Assembly (NCBI RefSeq): GCF_030161875.1
Contig: NZ_BSVA01000001.1
Coordinates: forward strand, 2,294,001-2,358,000
DNA from: Homoserinibacter gongjuensis
GTDB lineage: Bacteria; Actinomycetota; Actinomycetes; Actinomycetales; Microbacteriaceae
DNA: 64,000 nt
Reading direction: 5' to 3'
Part shown: positions 51,187 through 59,725 of the stretch, in pieces
Layout of the letters: every line of letters starts with the position of its first letter
How positions within the stretch are numbered: the stretch's first letter is position 1
Notes under the pieces: model-generated
Seen by the model: only the letters and a program-made list of their open reading frames with translations
Told to the model about the DNA's origin: nothing
The model's database searches: none
Made by a program: the position numbers and the translations under genes

Positions 51187-51989
51187 TGCTGCGTTCCATC
51201 CGCTCCGAGCTGCTCAAGACCTCGACGACCCGCATCTGGTGGATCCTCGCGATCATCCTGTTCGGCTATGTCGGGCTCACGGCCGCGGGCATGGCCGCCC
51301 TGTTCACGACGATCCGCGAGCAGCCGGACGGTGCCGCGATCCCAGCCGAACTGGTGCCGCCCCTCGTCTACAGCATCGCGACGGCTGTCGGCTACGTCTT
51401 CCCGCTGCTGTTCGGCGCGCTCTCGAGCACGACCGAGTTCCGGCATGAAACGTTGACCCCCACCTTCCTCGCGACCCCGCGCCGCCCCGTGGTGCTGGTC
51501 GGCAAGGTCGTCGCGGGTGCCGTCTGGGGCGTCGTCTTCGCACTCGTGGGGCTGGCGGCATCGGTCGGTCTCGGTGCGCTCGTGCTCGCGACGACGGGAC
51601 AGCAGACGCTGCTGGACTCCTCCGACACCTGGGCCCTGCTCGGGCGGATCGTGCTCGCGATGCTCGTGTGGACGATCGTCGGCGTCGGACTCGGGGTGCT
51701 GATCCCCAACCAGGTCGCCGCGATCGTGATCGTGCTGGCCTTCACCCAGTTCGTGGAACCTCTGCTGCGCCTCGCTTCGTCGTTCTGGGAGTGGACCGCG
51801 CGGATCGGCGGCTTCCTTCCCGGCGCCGCGAGCGATGCGCTCGTCGGATCGAGCATCTTCACCGCGTTCAGTGGCGCAGCCGCGACGGAGGCGCTCGAAT
51901 GGTGGCAGGGTGGATTGGTGCTGGCGGGTTACGCTGTCCTCTTCCTTGGAATCGGCGCGCTGACCACGTGGCGACGTGATGTGACCTGA
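51186..51989 (+). CDS. ABC exporter permease (ABC-2-like)
   Basis: 267 residues, intact, with six hydrophobic helices. MLRSIRSELLKTSTTRIWWIL is the usual cytoplasmic start of actinobacterial ABC-2-type permeases. It pairs with the ATPase upstream. The exported compound is unknown. Confidence 0.85.
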   Translation: MLRSIRSELLKTSTTRIWWILAIILFGYVGLTAAGMAALFTTIREQPDGAAIPAELVPPLVYSIATAVGYVFPLLFGALSSTTEFRHETLTPTFLATPRRPVVLVGKVVAGAVWGVVFALVGLAASVGLGALVLATTGQQTLLDSSDTWALLGRIVLAMLVWTIVGVGLGVLIPNQVAAIVIVLAFTQFVEPLLRLASSFWEWTARIGGFLPGAASDALVGSSIFTAFSGAAATEALEWWQGGLVLAGYAVLFLGIGALTTWRRDVT

Positions 51990-52004
51990 CGCTCGGGAGG
52001 GCGG

Positions 52005-52583
52005 ATGCTGGAAGAGGAATACAACCCGCGTCGCACGCTGCCACCCCACCTGCGCGCGAAGCCCGCCGCCGAGCAGGAGTTCGCGTTCAGCATCCGGGAT
52101 GCGACCGAACGCGACCTTCCCGACATCCGCGAGATCTACAACCACTACATCGCGAACTCGACGGTCACCTTCGACGAGGAGCCGCAGACGCTCGCCGAGT
52201 TGCGCGCGAAGTTCCGGCACACGAAGAAGCTCGGCTATCCCTTCCTCGTCGCGGTATCGCCGAGCGGCGAGATCCTCGGCTACGCGACGGTCGCGCCGTG
52301 GAAGCAGAAGGCGGCCTACCGCTACACGGTCGAGAACTCGATCTACCTTCGTGCCGCGTCCACGGGCAAAGGGCTCGGAACCGCATTGATGGGGGAGTTG
52401 CTCACGCGCGCCAAGGCAGCGGGCATCAAGGAGGTCATCGCCGTGATCGCCGACAGGGGCGCCGAGCCGTCGATCGCCATGCACGAGCGCTTCGGCTTCA
52501 CCGAAGTGGGGCGCATGGGCAAGGTCGGCTTCAAGTTCGACCGCTGGCTCGGCACCGTGCTCATGCAGAAGAGCCTCAAGTGA
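52005..52583 (+). CDS. GNAT N-acetyltransferase, phosphinothricin-acetyltransferase-like
   Basis: 192 residues. After a 25-residue polar leader the fold starts FSIRDATERDLPDIREIYNHY, typical of the Pat/YwnH group. The acetyl-CoA loop is ASTGKGLGTALMGELL (Q/RxxGxG/A form) and the closing segment SIAMHERFGFTEVGRMGKVGFKFDRW. Members acetylate phosphinothricin or methionine sulfoximine. The stop overlaps the GTG of the next VOC gene. Confidence 0.85.
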   Translation: MLEEEYNPRRTLPPHLRAKPAAEQEFAFSIRDATERDLPDIREIYNHYIANSTVTFDEEPQTLAELRAKFRHTKKLGYPFLVAVSPSGEILGYATVAPWKQKAAYRYTVENSIYLRAASTGKGLGTALMGELLTRAKAAGIKEVIAVIADRGAEPSIAMHERFGFTEVGRMGKVGFKFDRWLGTVLMQKSLK

Positions 52584-52996
52584 GCGCGCTGCAGTTGCGT
52601 CTCGTACTCGAGACCGACGACCTCGAGGCGGCGCTCGCCTTCTATCGCGACGGTCTGGGGTTGCCGGTGCTGGAGTCCTACGAGGCTGAGGGCGATGCGC
52701 GCGTCGTCATCCTCGGCATCCCCTCCGCGACGCTCGAACTCGCCAACCGCGCCCAGATCGACTTCATCGACCGGGTCGAGGTCGGGCATCCGGCCGCGCA
52801 CGCCTACCCGCTCACGATGCGTGTCGCGCTCGAGGTCGCGGATGCGCGTGGGGCGACGGATGCGGCGGTCGCCGCGGGAGCGGAGCTGGTCGCCGCACCG
52901 ACCGAGACGCCGTGGCGTTCGCTCAACGCCCGGCTCGAGGGACCAGACGGCGTCGCCCTCACCCTGTTCCAGGAGTTGGAGCAGGGCGAGGGCTGA
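52580..52996 (+). CDS. VOC/glyoxalase-fold protein
   Basis: 138 residues from GTG 52580 (GTGA overlap with the GNAT gene). Two beta-alpha-beta-beta-beta units are visible: LRLVLETDDLEAALAFYRDGLGLP and ALEVADARGATDAAVAAGAE, ending GPDGVALTLFQEL. It has some but not all metal ligands of glyoxalase I. With the acetyltransferase it could form a small resistance pair, by position only. Confidence 0.82.
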   Translation: MSALQLRLVLETDDLEAALAFYRDGLGLPVLESYEAEGDARVVILGIPSATLELANRAQIDFIDRVEVGHPAAHAYPLTMRVALEVADARGATDAAVAAGAELVAAPTETPWRSLNARLEGPDGVALTLFQELEQGEG

Positions 52997-53005
52997 CGTG
53001 GCGCG

Positions 53006-53776
53006 TCAGTTGCGGGGAGTTGCTCGCCGCAGCAGGAGGTGGCCGACGGCCGCGGCGAGCACCGCGGGCACGAGCAGCACGCTCGCGATGCCGAGGGTGC
53101 CGAGCGTTGCGACCCCGTGCCAGAACGAGGGCCAGGCCCCGGTGAGGGTGATGGCCGCGACGGCGGCGAGCACGAGCAGTCCCAGCAGGATGAGCGAGGC
53201 CGTCAGGCCGAACGCCTTCCAGCGCACGAAGACCGCCGCGAAGATCATGCCGGTGAAGAAGAAGAAGACGAACCAGCAGAAGTAGATCCACCACTGGGCG
53301 ATCCAGCCGTCATCGCTGGCCAGGTAGAAGGTGCGGAAGAAGGCGCCGTTGAGACCCCAGCCCCCGGTGAGATCCTCGATCCAGGCAGCGCACGTCAGGA
53401 TGAGCGCGTACCCGGCCGACAGCAGCAGGAAGGTGAGTCCGGCACCCGCCGTGAACGCGCGGCGGGTCGACCCGTAGCCGAGGGCGAGAGGGAACGCCAG
53501 GTTCACCGCCTGAACGGCGACGACGAGCATGTAGACGAAGATCCAGGCGGCTGCACCGTTGTAGCGGATGCCGTCGGCCGCATCCGTCGCGTCGCTGCCC
53601 GACACCGAGCTCATGATGAGCCACCAGATGGTCCAGGTCATCGCGAAGATGATCCCGAGGATGATGAGCGGCATCCCGATCGTCGTCCATGGGTTCGCGG
53701 TGAGAAGCCGCACGATGCGCCACGCGCGCACGGCGGGCCGCGCCGGGATGCGCGGGAGGGTCTCGACGGCGGTCAT
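53006..53776 (-). CDS. Membrane subunit of an ABC system under GntR control
   Basis: 256 residues, intact, with about six hydrophobic helices and a charged N-terminus. It has no strong family signature of its own. It overlaps the ATPase stop (ATGA) and is the last gene of the GntR-ATPase-permease group, the layout of YtrA-type operons in Gram-positive bacteria, so it is taken as the transporter's membrane part. Confidence 0.78.
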   Translation of the reverse strand: MTAVETLPRIPARPAVRAWRIVRLLTANPWTTIGMPLIILGIIFAMTWTIWWLIMSSVSGSDATDAADGIRYNGAAAWIFVYMLVVAVQAVNLAFPLALGYGSTRRAFTAGAGLTFLLLSAGYALILTCAAWIEDLTGGWGLNGAFFRTFYLASDDGWIAQWWIYFCWFVFFFFTGMIFAAVFVRWKAFGLTASLILLGLLVLAAVAAITLTGAWPSFWHGVATLGTLGIASVLLVPAVLAAAVGHLLLRRATPRN

Positions 53777-54680
53777 GCGTTCTCTCCGTTCGTGCGGTCG
53801 GCGTTCTCGCCGGTGGTGGTGCGGATGACGAGTTGCTGCAGCGAGACGGGTGCCAGTTCGAGGCCGGCCTCGCGTGCCGCGACCCGCCCGGCGTCGTCGA
53901 GCCCCGCGACGGTCGCGGTGGCGAGCCCGCCGAGCGCGGTGCGGTGCAGCACCTCGCGGCCAGCCGTGAACGCCTCGACGGCCGAGCGGGCGCCCACAAC
54001 GTCGACCGCGGAGCCGCGCAGTTCGTCGGCATCCGCGTCGATGATGATGCGTCCGTCGTCGATGACCACGACGTGCTCGAGCAGATTCGAGACCTCGTCG
54101 ATCAGGTGGGTCGAGAGCACCACGGTGCGCGGGTGCTCGGCGAAGTCGGCGAGCAGCACGTCGTAGAAGAGCTGCCGCGCGACGGCGTCGAGCCCGAGGT
54201 AGGGCTCGTCGAAGAAGGTGAGCGGGGCGCGGCTCGCGAGCCCGACGATCACGCCGACGGCCGAGAGCTGACCACGGGACAGCTTCTTGACGCGACGGTT
54301 CTCGGGCAGGCGGAAGCGCTCGACGAGGTCCGCGGCGAAGTCCTCGTCCCAGTCCGGGAAGAACCAGGGGCGCTCCTGAGTACGTGCTTCACCCGGAAGT
54401 CGTCGGGGTAGCGCTGGCTCTCCTTGATGAAGCACACGTTGTCGAGCACGCGTGCGTTCTCGACGGGAGACTCCCCGAACACCTCGATCGTGCCGCGGGT
54501 GGCGAACTCCTGACCGGTGAGCAACTGCATGAGCGTCGTCTTGCCGGCGCCGTTGCGGCCGAGCAGGCCGTGGATGCGGTTCGCCTCGAGCGCGAAGCTC
54601 GCGTCGGCGACGGCGTGCACGGTATTCGTGCCGTGACCGTAGCTCTTGCTGAGACCCTCGACGCGCGCGACGACGCTCAT
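53773..54680 (-). CDS. ABC transporter ATP-binding protein (YtrB-like)
   Basis: 302 residues after one repair near 54376-54379. Walker A GRNGAGKTT, the Q-region CFIKESQRYPDDFRVKHVL, the signature KKLSRGQLSAVGVIVGLA, Walker B LTFFDEPYLGLDA and switch STHLIDEV. The FKES/Q-loop form and the SRGQ signature are characteristic of YtrB-type ATPases paired with GntR regulators. ATG 54680 overlaps the regulator stop. Confidence 0.87.
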
Positions 54681-55057
54681 CGGGCGTCCTCCTCGATCAT
54701 TCCCGCGAGTTGCGCGGGGGAGATGCCGAGCTTGTGTGCTTCGGCGATGAGGGGAGCGATGAACTGCTCCCGGAATCGGTTGCGGCGCTGGGCCACGAGG
54801 CGCGCACGCGCACCGTCGGCGACGAACATGCCGATGCCTCTCTTCTTGTAGAGGATCCCTTGCTCCACGAGCAGCCCCACGCCCTTGCCCGCCGTGGCGG
54901 GGTTGATGCGCAGGAAGGCGGCCAACTCGTTGGTGGAGGGAACCTGGGTCTCTTCCGGAAGCCGGCCCTCGACGATGTCGTCCTCGAGTTGTTCCGCGAT
55001 CTGGAGGAAGATCGGGCGACTGTCGTCCACATGGGCTCCCGGGGTGGATGGGTTCAT
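54677..55057 (-). CDS. GntR-family regulator, YtrA subfamily
   Basis: 126 residues from ATG 55057. The winged helix covers SRPIFLQIAEQLEDDIVEG to GVGLLVEQGILYKKRGIGMFV, followed by a short helical dimerisation tail, as in YtrA proteins, which lack a large ligand domain. In-frame starts further upstream would lie beyond the operator. It leads the operon regulator-ATPase-permease, usually induced by cell-wall-active compounds. Confidence 0.88.
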   Translation of the reverse strand: MNPSTPGAHVDDSRPIFLQIAEQLEDDIVEGRLPEETQVPSTNELAAFLRINPATAGKGVGLLVEQGILYKKRGIGMFVADGARARLVAQRRNRFREQFIAPLIAEAHKLGISPAQLAGMIEEDAR

Positions 55058-55068
55058 TACTTGAGTAA
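55057..55068. promoter_or_regulatory. YtrA-type operator at the regulator start
   Basis: TTACT-TG-AGTAA is a perfect palindrome adjoining the start codon of the GntR gene. On the minus strand TTGACT (55094-55099) is a plausible -35 box for the operon. Binding here would block transcription of the regulator and transporter, and perhaps the divergent amidase. Confidence 0.5.
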
Positions 55069-55116
55069 CTAACCAACCAGGGTGGCGCATGAAAGTCAAG
55101 CCCGTACGCTCGAGTC

Positions 55117-56554
55117 ATGTTCGAGCTGCACCACTTGACCGCCGTCGAACAGCTCGACTGGCTGCGGCGGGGCGAGGTGACACCGCGTGAGCTCGCCCAG
55201 CACTACCTCGCCCGCATCGAGCGTCTCGACGGGCAGCTGGGCGCCTTCGCCGTGGTGGACGCGGATGCCGCTCTCCGCCGTGCGGACGAGGTTGAGACCC
55301 TGCCGCACGCCGTGGCGCTCTGGGGGCTGCCCTTCGCCGACAAGGTGCTCGTCGCGCGCGCCGGTCGGGAGACCGCCTTCGGATCCCGCGCCTTCGCGGG
55401 CTTCGTTCCCGAGCACAGCGACGAGCTCGCGACAGTGCTCGACGATGCGGGCGCCGTGAGCCTCGGCGCGACCGCCGCACCCGAGTTCGGCTTCCCGAGT
55501 TACACCGAGCCGCTCGCCGGGCGTCCCGCGCGCAATCCCTACGACCTCGCACTCGGCGCGGGAGGTTCGAGCGGGGAGCGGCCGTCGCCGTCGCCGCGGG
55601 GCTCCTGCCGGTCGCGCCGGGTTCCGACGGCGGGGGATCGGTCCGCATCCCCGCCGCCGCCACCGGTCTTGTGGGGCTCAAGCCCTCGCGCGGTCGGGTT
55701 CCCGCCGGTTCCGGCTTCGACACGCTCGCCGGTCTGGTGGCGGCCGGGCCGCTGGCCCGCACGGTCGCGGATGCCGGTCTGCTGCTCGACGCGCTCGCCG
55801 CTCCCCGGGGAGCCCGCGCGAGCTGGGCCACGAGCGCGCCCGACGAGGGCGGCGACGAGCCGTTCCTCTCGGCGGCGACACGCGGCGAGGGACGATTCCA
55901 GCTCGCCGTCACCTTCGACTCGCCGTGGGCATCCGCCTACGACCTCGACCTCGACCCGGCGGCGCGCGCGGCCGTCGAGCGCGCGCTCGCCGAGCTGACC
56001 ACCCTCGGACATGGCTTAGAGGAGCTTCGGATGCCGGAGGAGCCGGGCTACGCCCCCGCCTTCCGCACGGTCTGGCAGGGTGGCGCGGCGACCCTGCCGC
56101 TCGACGATGCGCAGCTGACGCTCGTCGAGCCGCTCACGCGCTGGCTCGTGGAGCGCGGTCGCGCGCTCGGCGCACGGGAGCTCGGCGACGCCCTCGGCTG
56201 GCTCGCCGGCTACGAGCGCCGCACGATCGCTCTCTTCGCCCCCTACGACGCGGTGGTCACCCCGGCGCTCGCGCTCACCCCGCGGCCCGTCGGCTGGTAC
56301 GACGCCGAGGACGGCGAACGCAACTTCGAGCAGCAGGTGCGTTACACGCCGTTCACGAGCTTCGTGAACGTCGGGGGCTGCCCGCGATCACGCTTCCCGT
56401 GGCGACGACCGAGGACGGCCTGCCGATGGGGGTGCAGCTGATCGGGCGCCCGGGCGGAGAGCGCGTGCTGCTCGCGCTCGGTGCCCAGCTCGAACGCCGA
56501 CTGCACTGGCAGCGTCGGCATCCCCCGCCTGGTAGGGCATCCTGGCGATGTTAG
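55117..56554 (+). CDS. Amidase signature family hydrolase
   Basis: 479 residues after repairs in the G runs 55573-55576 and 56373-56377. The Ser-cisSer-Lys triad of the family is present: Lys in GLPFADKVLVA, the repaired GGSSGGAAVAVAAGLLPVA and GSDGGGSVRIPAA with the nucleophile Ser. The C-terminal GLPAITLPVATTEDGLPMGVQLIGRPGGE is typical. The substrate is unknown; GatA is unlikely because gatB and gatC are absent. Its stop codon overlaps an iron box. Confidence 0.88.
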
Positions 56555-56569
56555 GTAAGCCTGACCTAT
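56551..56569 (+). promoter_or_regulatory. DtxR/IdeR iron box
   Basis: TTAGGTAAGCCTGACCTAT matches the 19-bp consensus TTAGGTTAGCCTAACCTAA at 16 positions. It overlaps a TATACT -10 box (56567-56572) 8 bases before the ATG at 56580, so iron-loaded DtxR should repress the following gene. The layout implies a leaderless message. Confidence 0.8.
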
Positions 56570-56579
56570 ACTGAACTCG

Positions 56580-56936
56580 ATGCTGCTCTCCGACGTCCTC
56601 TCCGCCTCCATCTCGTGGCACCCCTCCGAGGGTGACTCGGTGCTGCTGGGCGCGGTCGACGACGACATCGCGATCGCAGAGACGATCGCCGCCACGCTGC
56701 CCGCCAAGGCGCGCGGCCGCATCTTCCTCGAGGTGGGCGACGCATCCGGCATCCGCGCCTTCGCCGCACCCGGGCGGGTGTGCGTCACCTGGTTGTGCCG
56801 CGACCGGGGGCAGAGCATGCGAGCGGCCGTCGACGCCTGGCTCGCCGAGATGCTGCCGATCGAAGCGGAACGCGAGCACCAGGTGTATGCCTGGACGTCG
56901 GGCGATCGCGCCGCTCACGCTCTCACGAGCGACTGA
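56580..56936 (+). CDS. Stand-alone SIP-domain protein (siderophore-interacting protein C-terminal domain)
   Basis: 118 residues. Siderophore-interacting proteins reduce ferric siderophores with a flavin domain and an NADPH-binding SIP domain. Only the latter is present: LLGAVDDDIAIAETIAATLP, GRIFLEVGDAS, VTWLCRDRGQS and HQVYAWTSGDRAA follow the SIP pattern. The iron box supports an iron-acquisition role, perhaps with a partner encoded elsewhere. No ribosome site precedes the ATG. The 3' end overlaps the convergent gene by 22 bases. Confidence 0.75.
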   Translation: MLLSDVLSASISWHPSEGDSVLLGAVDDDIAIAETIAATLPAKARGRIFLEVGDASGIRAFAAPGRVCVTWLCRDRGQSMRAAVDAWLAEMLPIEAEREHQVYAWTSGDRAAHALTSD

Positions 56937-57403
56937 GCCGCCCGCTCAGCGCAGGTAGCCCCCTTCTCCAACCCCGCCTCGACCTCGAAGCGGTTGGTGC
57001 GCGCCTCCGACCCCGCCGCGAGATAGAGCAGCGGCATCGCGAGACCGTACCGCCGCCACTGCTCGCGGTGCACGGCCTCGTGTTCGAGCACGGGATCGGA
57101 TGCCGCGTCCCGTGTGAGGTACACCGCGCCGATGGTCGTGCCCCCGCGTCCGAAAGCCCAACGTGGCAGGCGATGGATGACGTGCAGACCATGGCTCGAG
57201 CGGTGCCGTCCGAGCAGCATGGTTCCCCACACGAACGCGCAGCCCGTCGCGAACCAGTACCCGGGTCGCGCGATCACCGGCCACAGCAGCACGCGACGCA
57301 CGCCCGGCGCGGCGGACACCGCGCGCACGAGGCCCGCGGCCGCTCGCTCGAGCCGATTCGGATGCGCGGGACGCACCGGGTCGGGGCGCGCCGGTACGGT
57401 CAC
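56915..57403 (-). CDS. Small membrane protein with an HExxH motif
   Basis: 162 residues from GTG 57403, which overlaps the flavoprotein stop. A hydrophobic segment (PGYWFATGCAFVWGTMLL) precedes LEHEAVHREQWRRYG, a HEAVH zinc-peptidase-like motif, and a second hydrophobic stretch (LAMPLLYLAAG). The third ligand could be Glu in NRFEVEAG. It resembles minimal M48/M56-like or eCIS-core-type metallopeptidase relatives, but I do not recognise a named family. Co-expression with the flavoprotein is implied by overlap. Confidence 0.65.
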   Translation of the reverse strand: MTVPARPDPVRPAHPNRLERAAAGLVRAVSAAPGVRRVLLWPVIARPGYWFATGCAFVWGTMLLGRHRSSHGLHVIHRLPRWAFGRGGTTIGAVYLTRDAASDPVLEHEAVHREQWRRYGLAMPLLYLAAGSEARTNRFEVEAGLEKGATCAERAAQSLVRA

Positions 57404-58842
57404 TCGGGCGACTCCGTCTGCGAGCCCGGGCGTCCCAGCGCCTCGAGCCAGCGCAACCACACCTCGTTGACCGTCGGGTAAGCGGGAACGGCGTGCCAGA
57501 GGCGGTCGATGCTCACCTCGCCGACGATCGCGATCGTGGCCGCCTGCAGCAGCTCGCCGACATCCGGGCCCGCGAAGGTCGCGCCGACGAGCACGTTGCG
57601 ATCGAGGTCGATCACCGCCCGTGCCTGCCCCCGGTAGTCGTCGGCGTACACCGTCGCGCCGGCGAGCCACGACAGGTCGTAGTCGAGCACCCGGGTGCGC
57701 AGCCCCGCTTGCTCGGCGGCCGAGGCGGTGAGACCCACGGATGCGATCTCCGGGTCGGTGAAGGTAACCTGCGGCACAGCGCTGTGGTCGGCGGTCGCGA
57801 CGTGGGCACCCCACGGTGCGTCGTCGACCGGGCGGCCGGCCGCGCGCGCCGCGATCGCATCGCCCGCTGCGCGCGCCTGGTACTTGCCCTGGTGCGTGAG
57901 CTTCACCCGCCCGTTGACGTCTCCCACGGCGTACAGCCAGTCGCTCCCCGGCACCCGCATGGTGTCGTCGACGTCGATCCCGGTGCCCGCGACGAGCCCC
58001 AGCTCCTCGAGCCCGAGATCGTGTGTGCGACCCACGCGGCCCGTGGCCACGAGCACGCGCTCGGCGAGCACGCGCCCGCCGTCACCGAGGGTGAGCACGG
58101 CATTCTGCTCGGCACGGTGCGCCTGCACGACGTCGGTATCGGTCATCACCCGCACGCCCGTCGCCTCGAGCGACTCCCGCACGAGTTCGGATGCGAACGG
58201 CTCCATGCCCCCGAGCAGGCCGTGTCGCGCGATGAGGGTCACCCGGCTGCCCAGGTTCGCGTACGCGGTCGCGAGCTCGCAGCCCGCGACGCCGCCACCG
58301 AGCACCGCGAGTGTCGCGGGCACCTCGGAGGCGCTCGTCGCATCCCGGGTGGTCCACGGCTCGAGTTCGGCGAGGCCCGGCACGTCGGGCAGCACCGGCA
58401 CGGAGCCCGTGCAGACCGCGACCGCGTGGCGCGCGACGAGCTCGGTCACGGTGCCGTCGGATGCCGTGACGGTCAGGCGCCTCGGTCCGGTGAAGCGCGC
58501 GTGGCCGCGCAGCAAAGCGATGCCGGCGCCGTCGAGCCACTCGACCTGCGAATCATCGGAGCGGTCGTGCGTGATGCGGTCGCGCCGGCGGAAGACGGCC
58601 TGCGCGTCGATCTCGCCGGTGACGGCCTCCGCCGCTCCGCCCACGGCCTGCGCGGCCCGCACCGCTGCGCCGGGGCGCAGCAGAGCCTTCGAGGGCATGC
58701 AGGCCCAGTACGAGCACTCGCCGCCGACGAGCTCCTCTTCCACGATGACGGTCTCGAGCCCGCCCTGCACCGTGCGGTCGGCGACGTTCTCGCCCACCGC
58801 GCCCGCACCGATCACTACGACGTCGACTTCGCGCGCGTTCAT
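57400..58842 (-). CDS. FAD-dependent disulfide oxidoreductase (dihydrolipoamide dehydrogenase/mercuric reductase family)
   Basis: 480 residues, intact. FAD site VVVIGAGAVGENVAD, redox disulfide ECSYWACMPSKALL (CxxxxC), NAD site LAVLGGGVAGCELATAYA and the second FAD site LYAVGDVNGRVKLTHQGKYQ. The C-terminal dimer domain has HAVPAYPTVNEVWLRW, with the active-site His and Glu-like position of the family. The active-site loop differs from lipoamide dehydrogenase (CLNxGC), and no E2 or E1 genes adjoin, so the electron acceptor is open. Confidence 0.88.
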   Translation of the reverse strand: MNAREVDVVVIGAGAVGENVADRTVQGGLETVIVEEELVGGECSYWACMPSKALLRPGAAVRAAQAVGGAAEAVTGEIDAQAVFRRRDRITHDRSDDSQVEWLDGAGIALLRGHARFTGPRRLTVTASDGTVTELVARHAVAVCTGSVPVLPDVPGLAELEPWTTRDATSASEVPATLAVLGGGVAGCELATAYANLGSRVTLIARHGLLGGMEPFASELVRESLEATGVRVMTDTDVVQAHRAEQNAVLTLGDGGRVLAERVLVATGRVGRTHDLGLEELGLVAGTGIDVDDTMRVPGSDWLYAVGDVNGRVKLTHQGKYQARAAGDAIAARAAGRPVDDAPWGAHVATADHSAVPQVTFTDPEIASVGLTASAAEQAGLRTRVLDYDLSWLAGATVYADDYRGQARAVIDLDRNVLVGATFAGPDVGELLQAATIAIVGEVSIDRLWHAVPAYPTVNEVWLRWLEALGRPGSQTESPE

Positions 58843-58893
58843 GGATCGAGCGTAGGCCCGGGTCGCGCCGGCGGGGAGGGGAGGAGACGGGCG

Positions 58894-59682
58894 TCAGCCG
58901 CGGAGCGCCGCGATGAGCCGCAGGATCGTCGGCGCATCATCGACCGCGGACGCGGCCGACTCCGGAGCGAACGACGCGATCGTCGCGCCCGCGAGCGGGA
59001 GTCGCGCGACGAGGGCTTTGACGACCGCGACGAGCTGCGAGGTGCCCACGCCGAACGGGATCGGTTCGAGCAGACCGAGGAACTCGGGCGGATCGAGCAC
59101 GTCGAGGTCGATGTGCACGTAGACACGGCGCGCGCCGGTCGCGGCCACCGCCTCGGCAACGGCTTCCGCATCCGCGAGCTGCGCGACCGTGAGCGAGGTC
59201 ACGCCCTTCTCGGCGGCGAAATCCACCTCGGGCGCGTCCCACTCGCGGGCGCCTGCGACCACGACGCGCGTGGCATCCACGGTGCCGTCTTCGACAAGGG
59301 AGGCGAGCACCATGCCCGCGAAGGCGCCCGAGGGCGAGGTGCTCGGCGTGTTGAGGTCGGGATGCGCGTCGAACCAGACGACGGCGAGATCGTCGGTCGC
59401 GACGTGCGCGATCGCCGCCGCCGACACGGCGCAGTCCCCGCCGATGACGATCGCGGGGGAGTTGGCCGTGCCGAGCTCGTGCGACATCCGCTCCCGCACG
59501 GCGCGCAGCGAACTCAGTCGCGCGATGCCCGAGCCCTGTGCGTCGCCCGCCTCGAGAGGCACCTCGACGAGCCGCGTCGAGGAACTGGGCAGGTCGCTGC
59601 GGATCGCCTCGGCGCCCTCCGCGAGCCGCATGGCCCTGCTCGAGGGCGAGCCCTGCCATTGGGGAACGACGACGAAGGTCAT
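58894..59682 (-). CDS. Arginase/agmatinase-family (ureohydrolase-fold) protein with altered first metal ligand
   Basis: 262 residues, intact. Two of the three metal motifs are standard: VVWFDAHPDLN (DAHxD) and VHIDLDVLDPPEF (DxDxxDP). The first, normally GGDHS, reads GGDCAVS, so the Mn ligand His is Cys. Enzymes of the arginase, agmatinase and formimidoylglutamase group share this fold. The substitution may indicate a different metal or activity. ATG 59682 has GAGGG upstream. There are no arginine or agmatine genes next to it. Confidence 0.83.
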   Translation of the reverse strand: MTFVVVPQWQGSPSSRAMRLAEGAEAIRSDLPSSSTRLVEVPLEAGDAQGSGIARLSSLRAVRERMSHELGTANSPAIVIGGDCAVSAAAIAHVATDDLAVVWFDAHPDLNTPSTSPSGAFAGMVLASLVEDGTVDATRVVVAGAREWDAPEVDFAAEKGVTSLTVAQLADAEAVAEAVAATGARRVYVHIDLDVLDPPEFLGLLEPIPFGVGTSQLVAVVKALVARLPLAGATIASFAPESAASAVDDAPTILRLIAALRG

Positions 59683-59725
59683 AGGCCCTCCCGGATCGTG
59701 TGGCGCGTCCACGCCCGTACGGATC

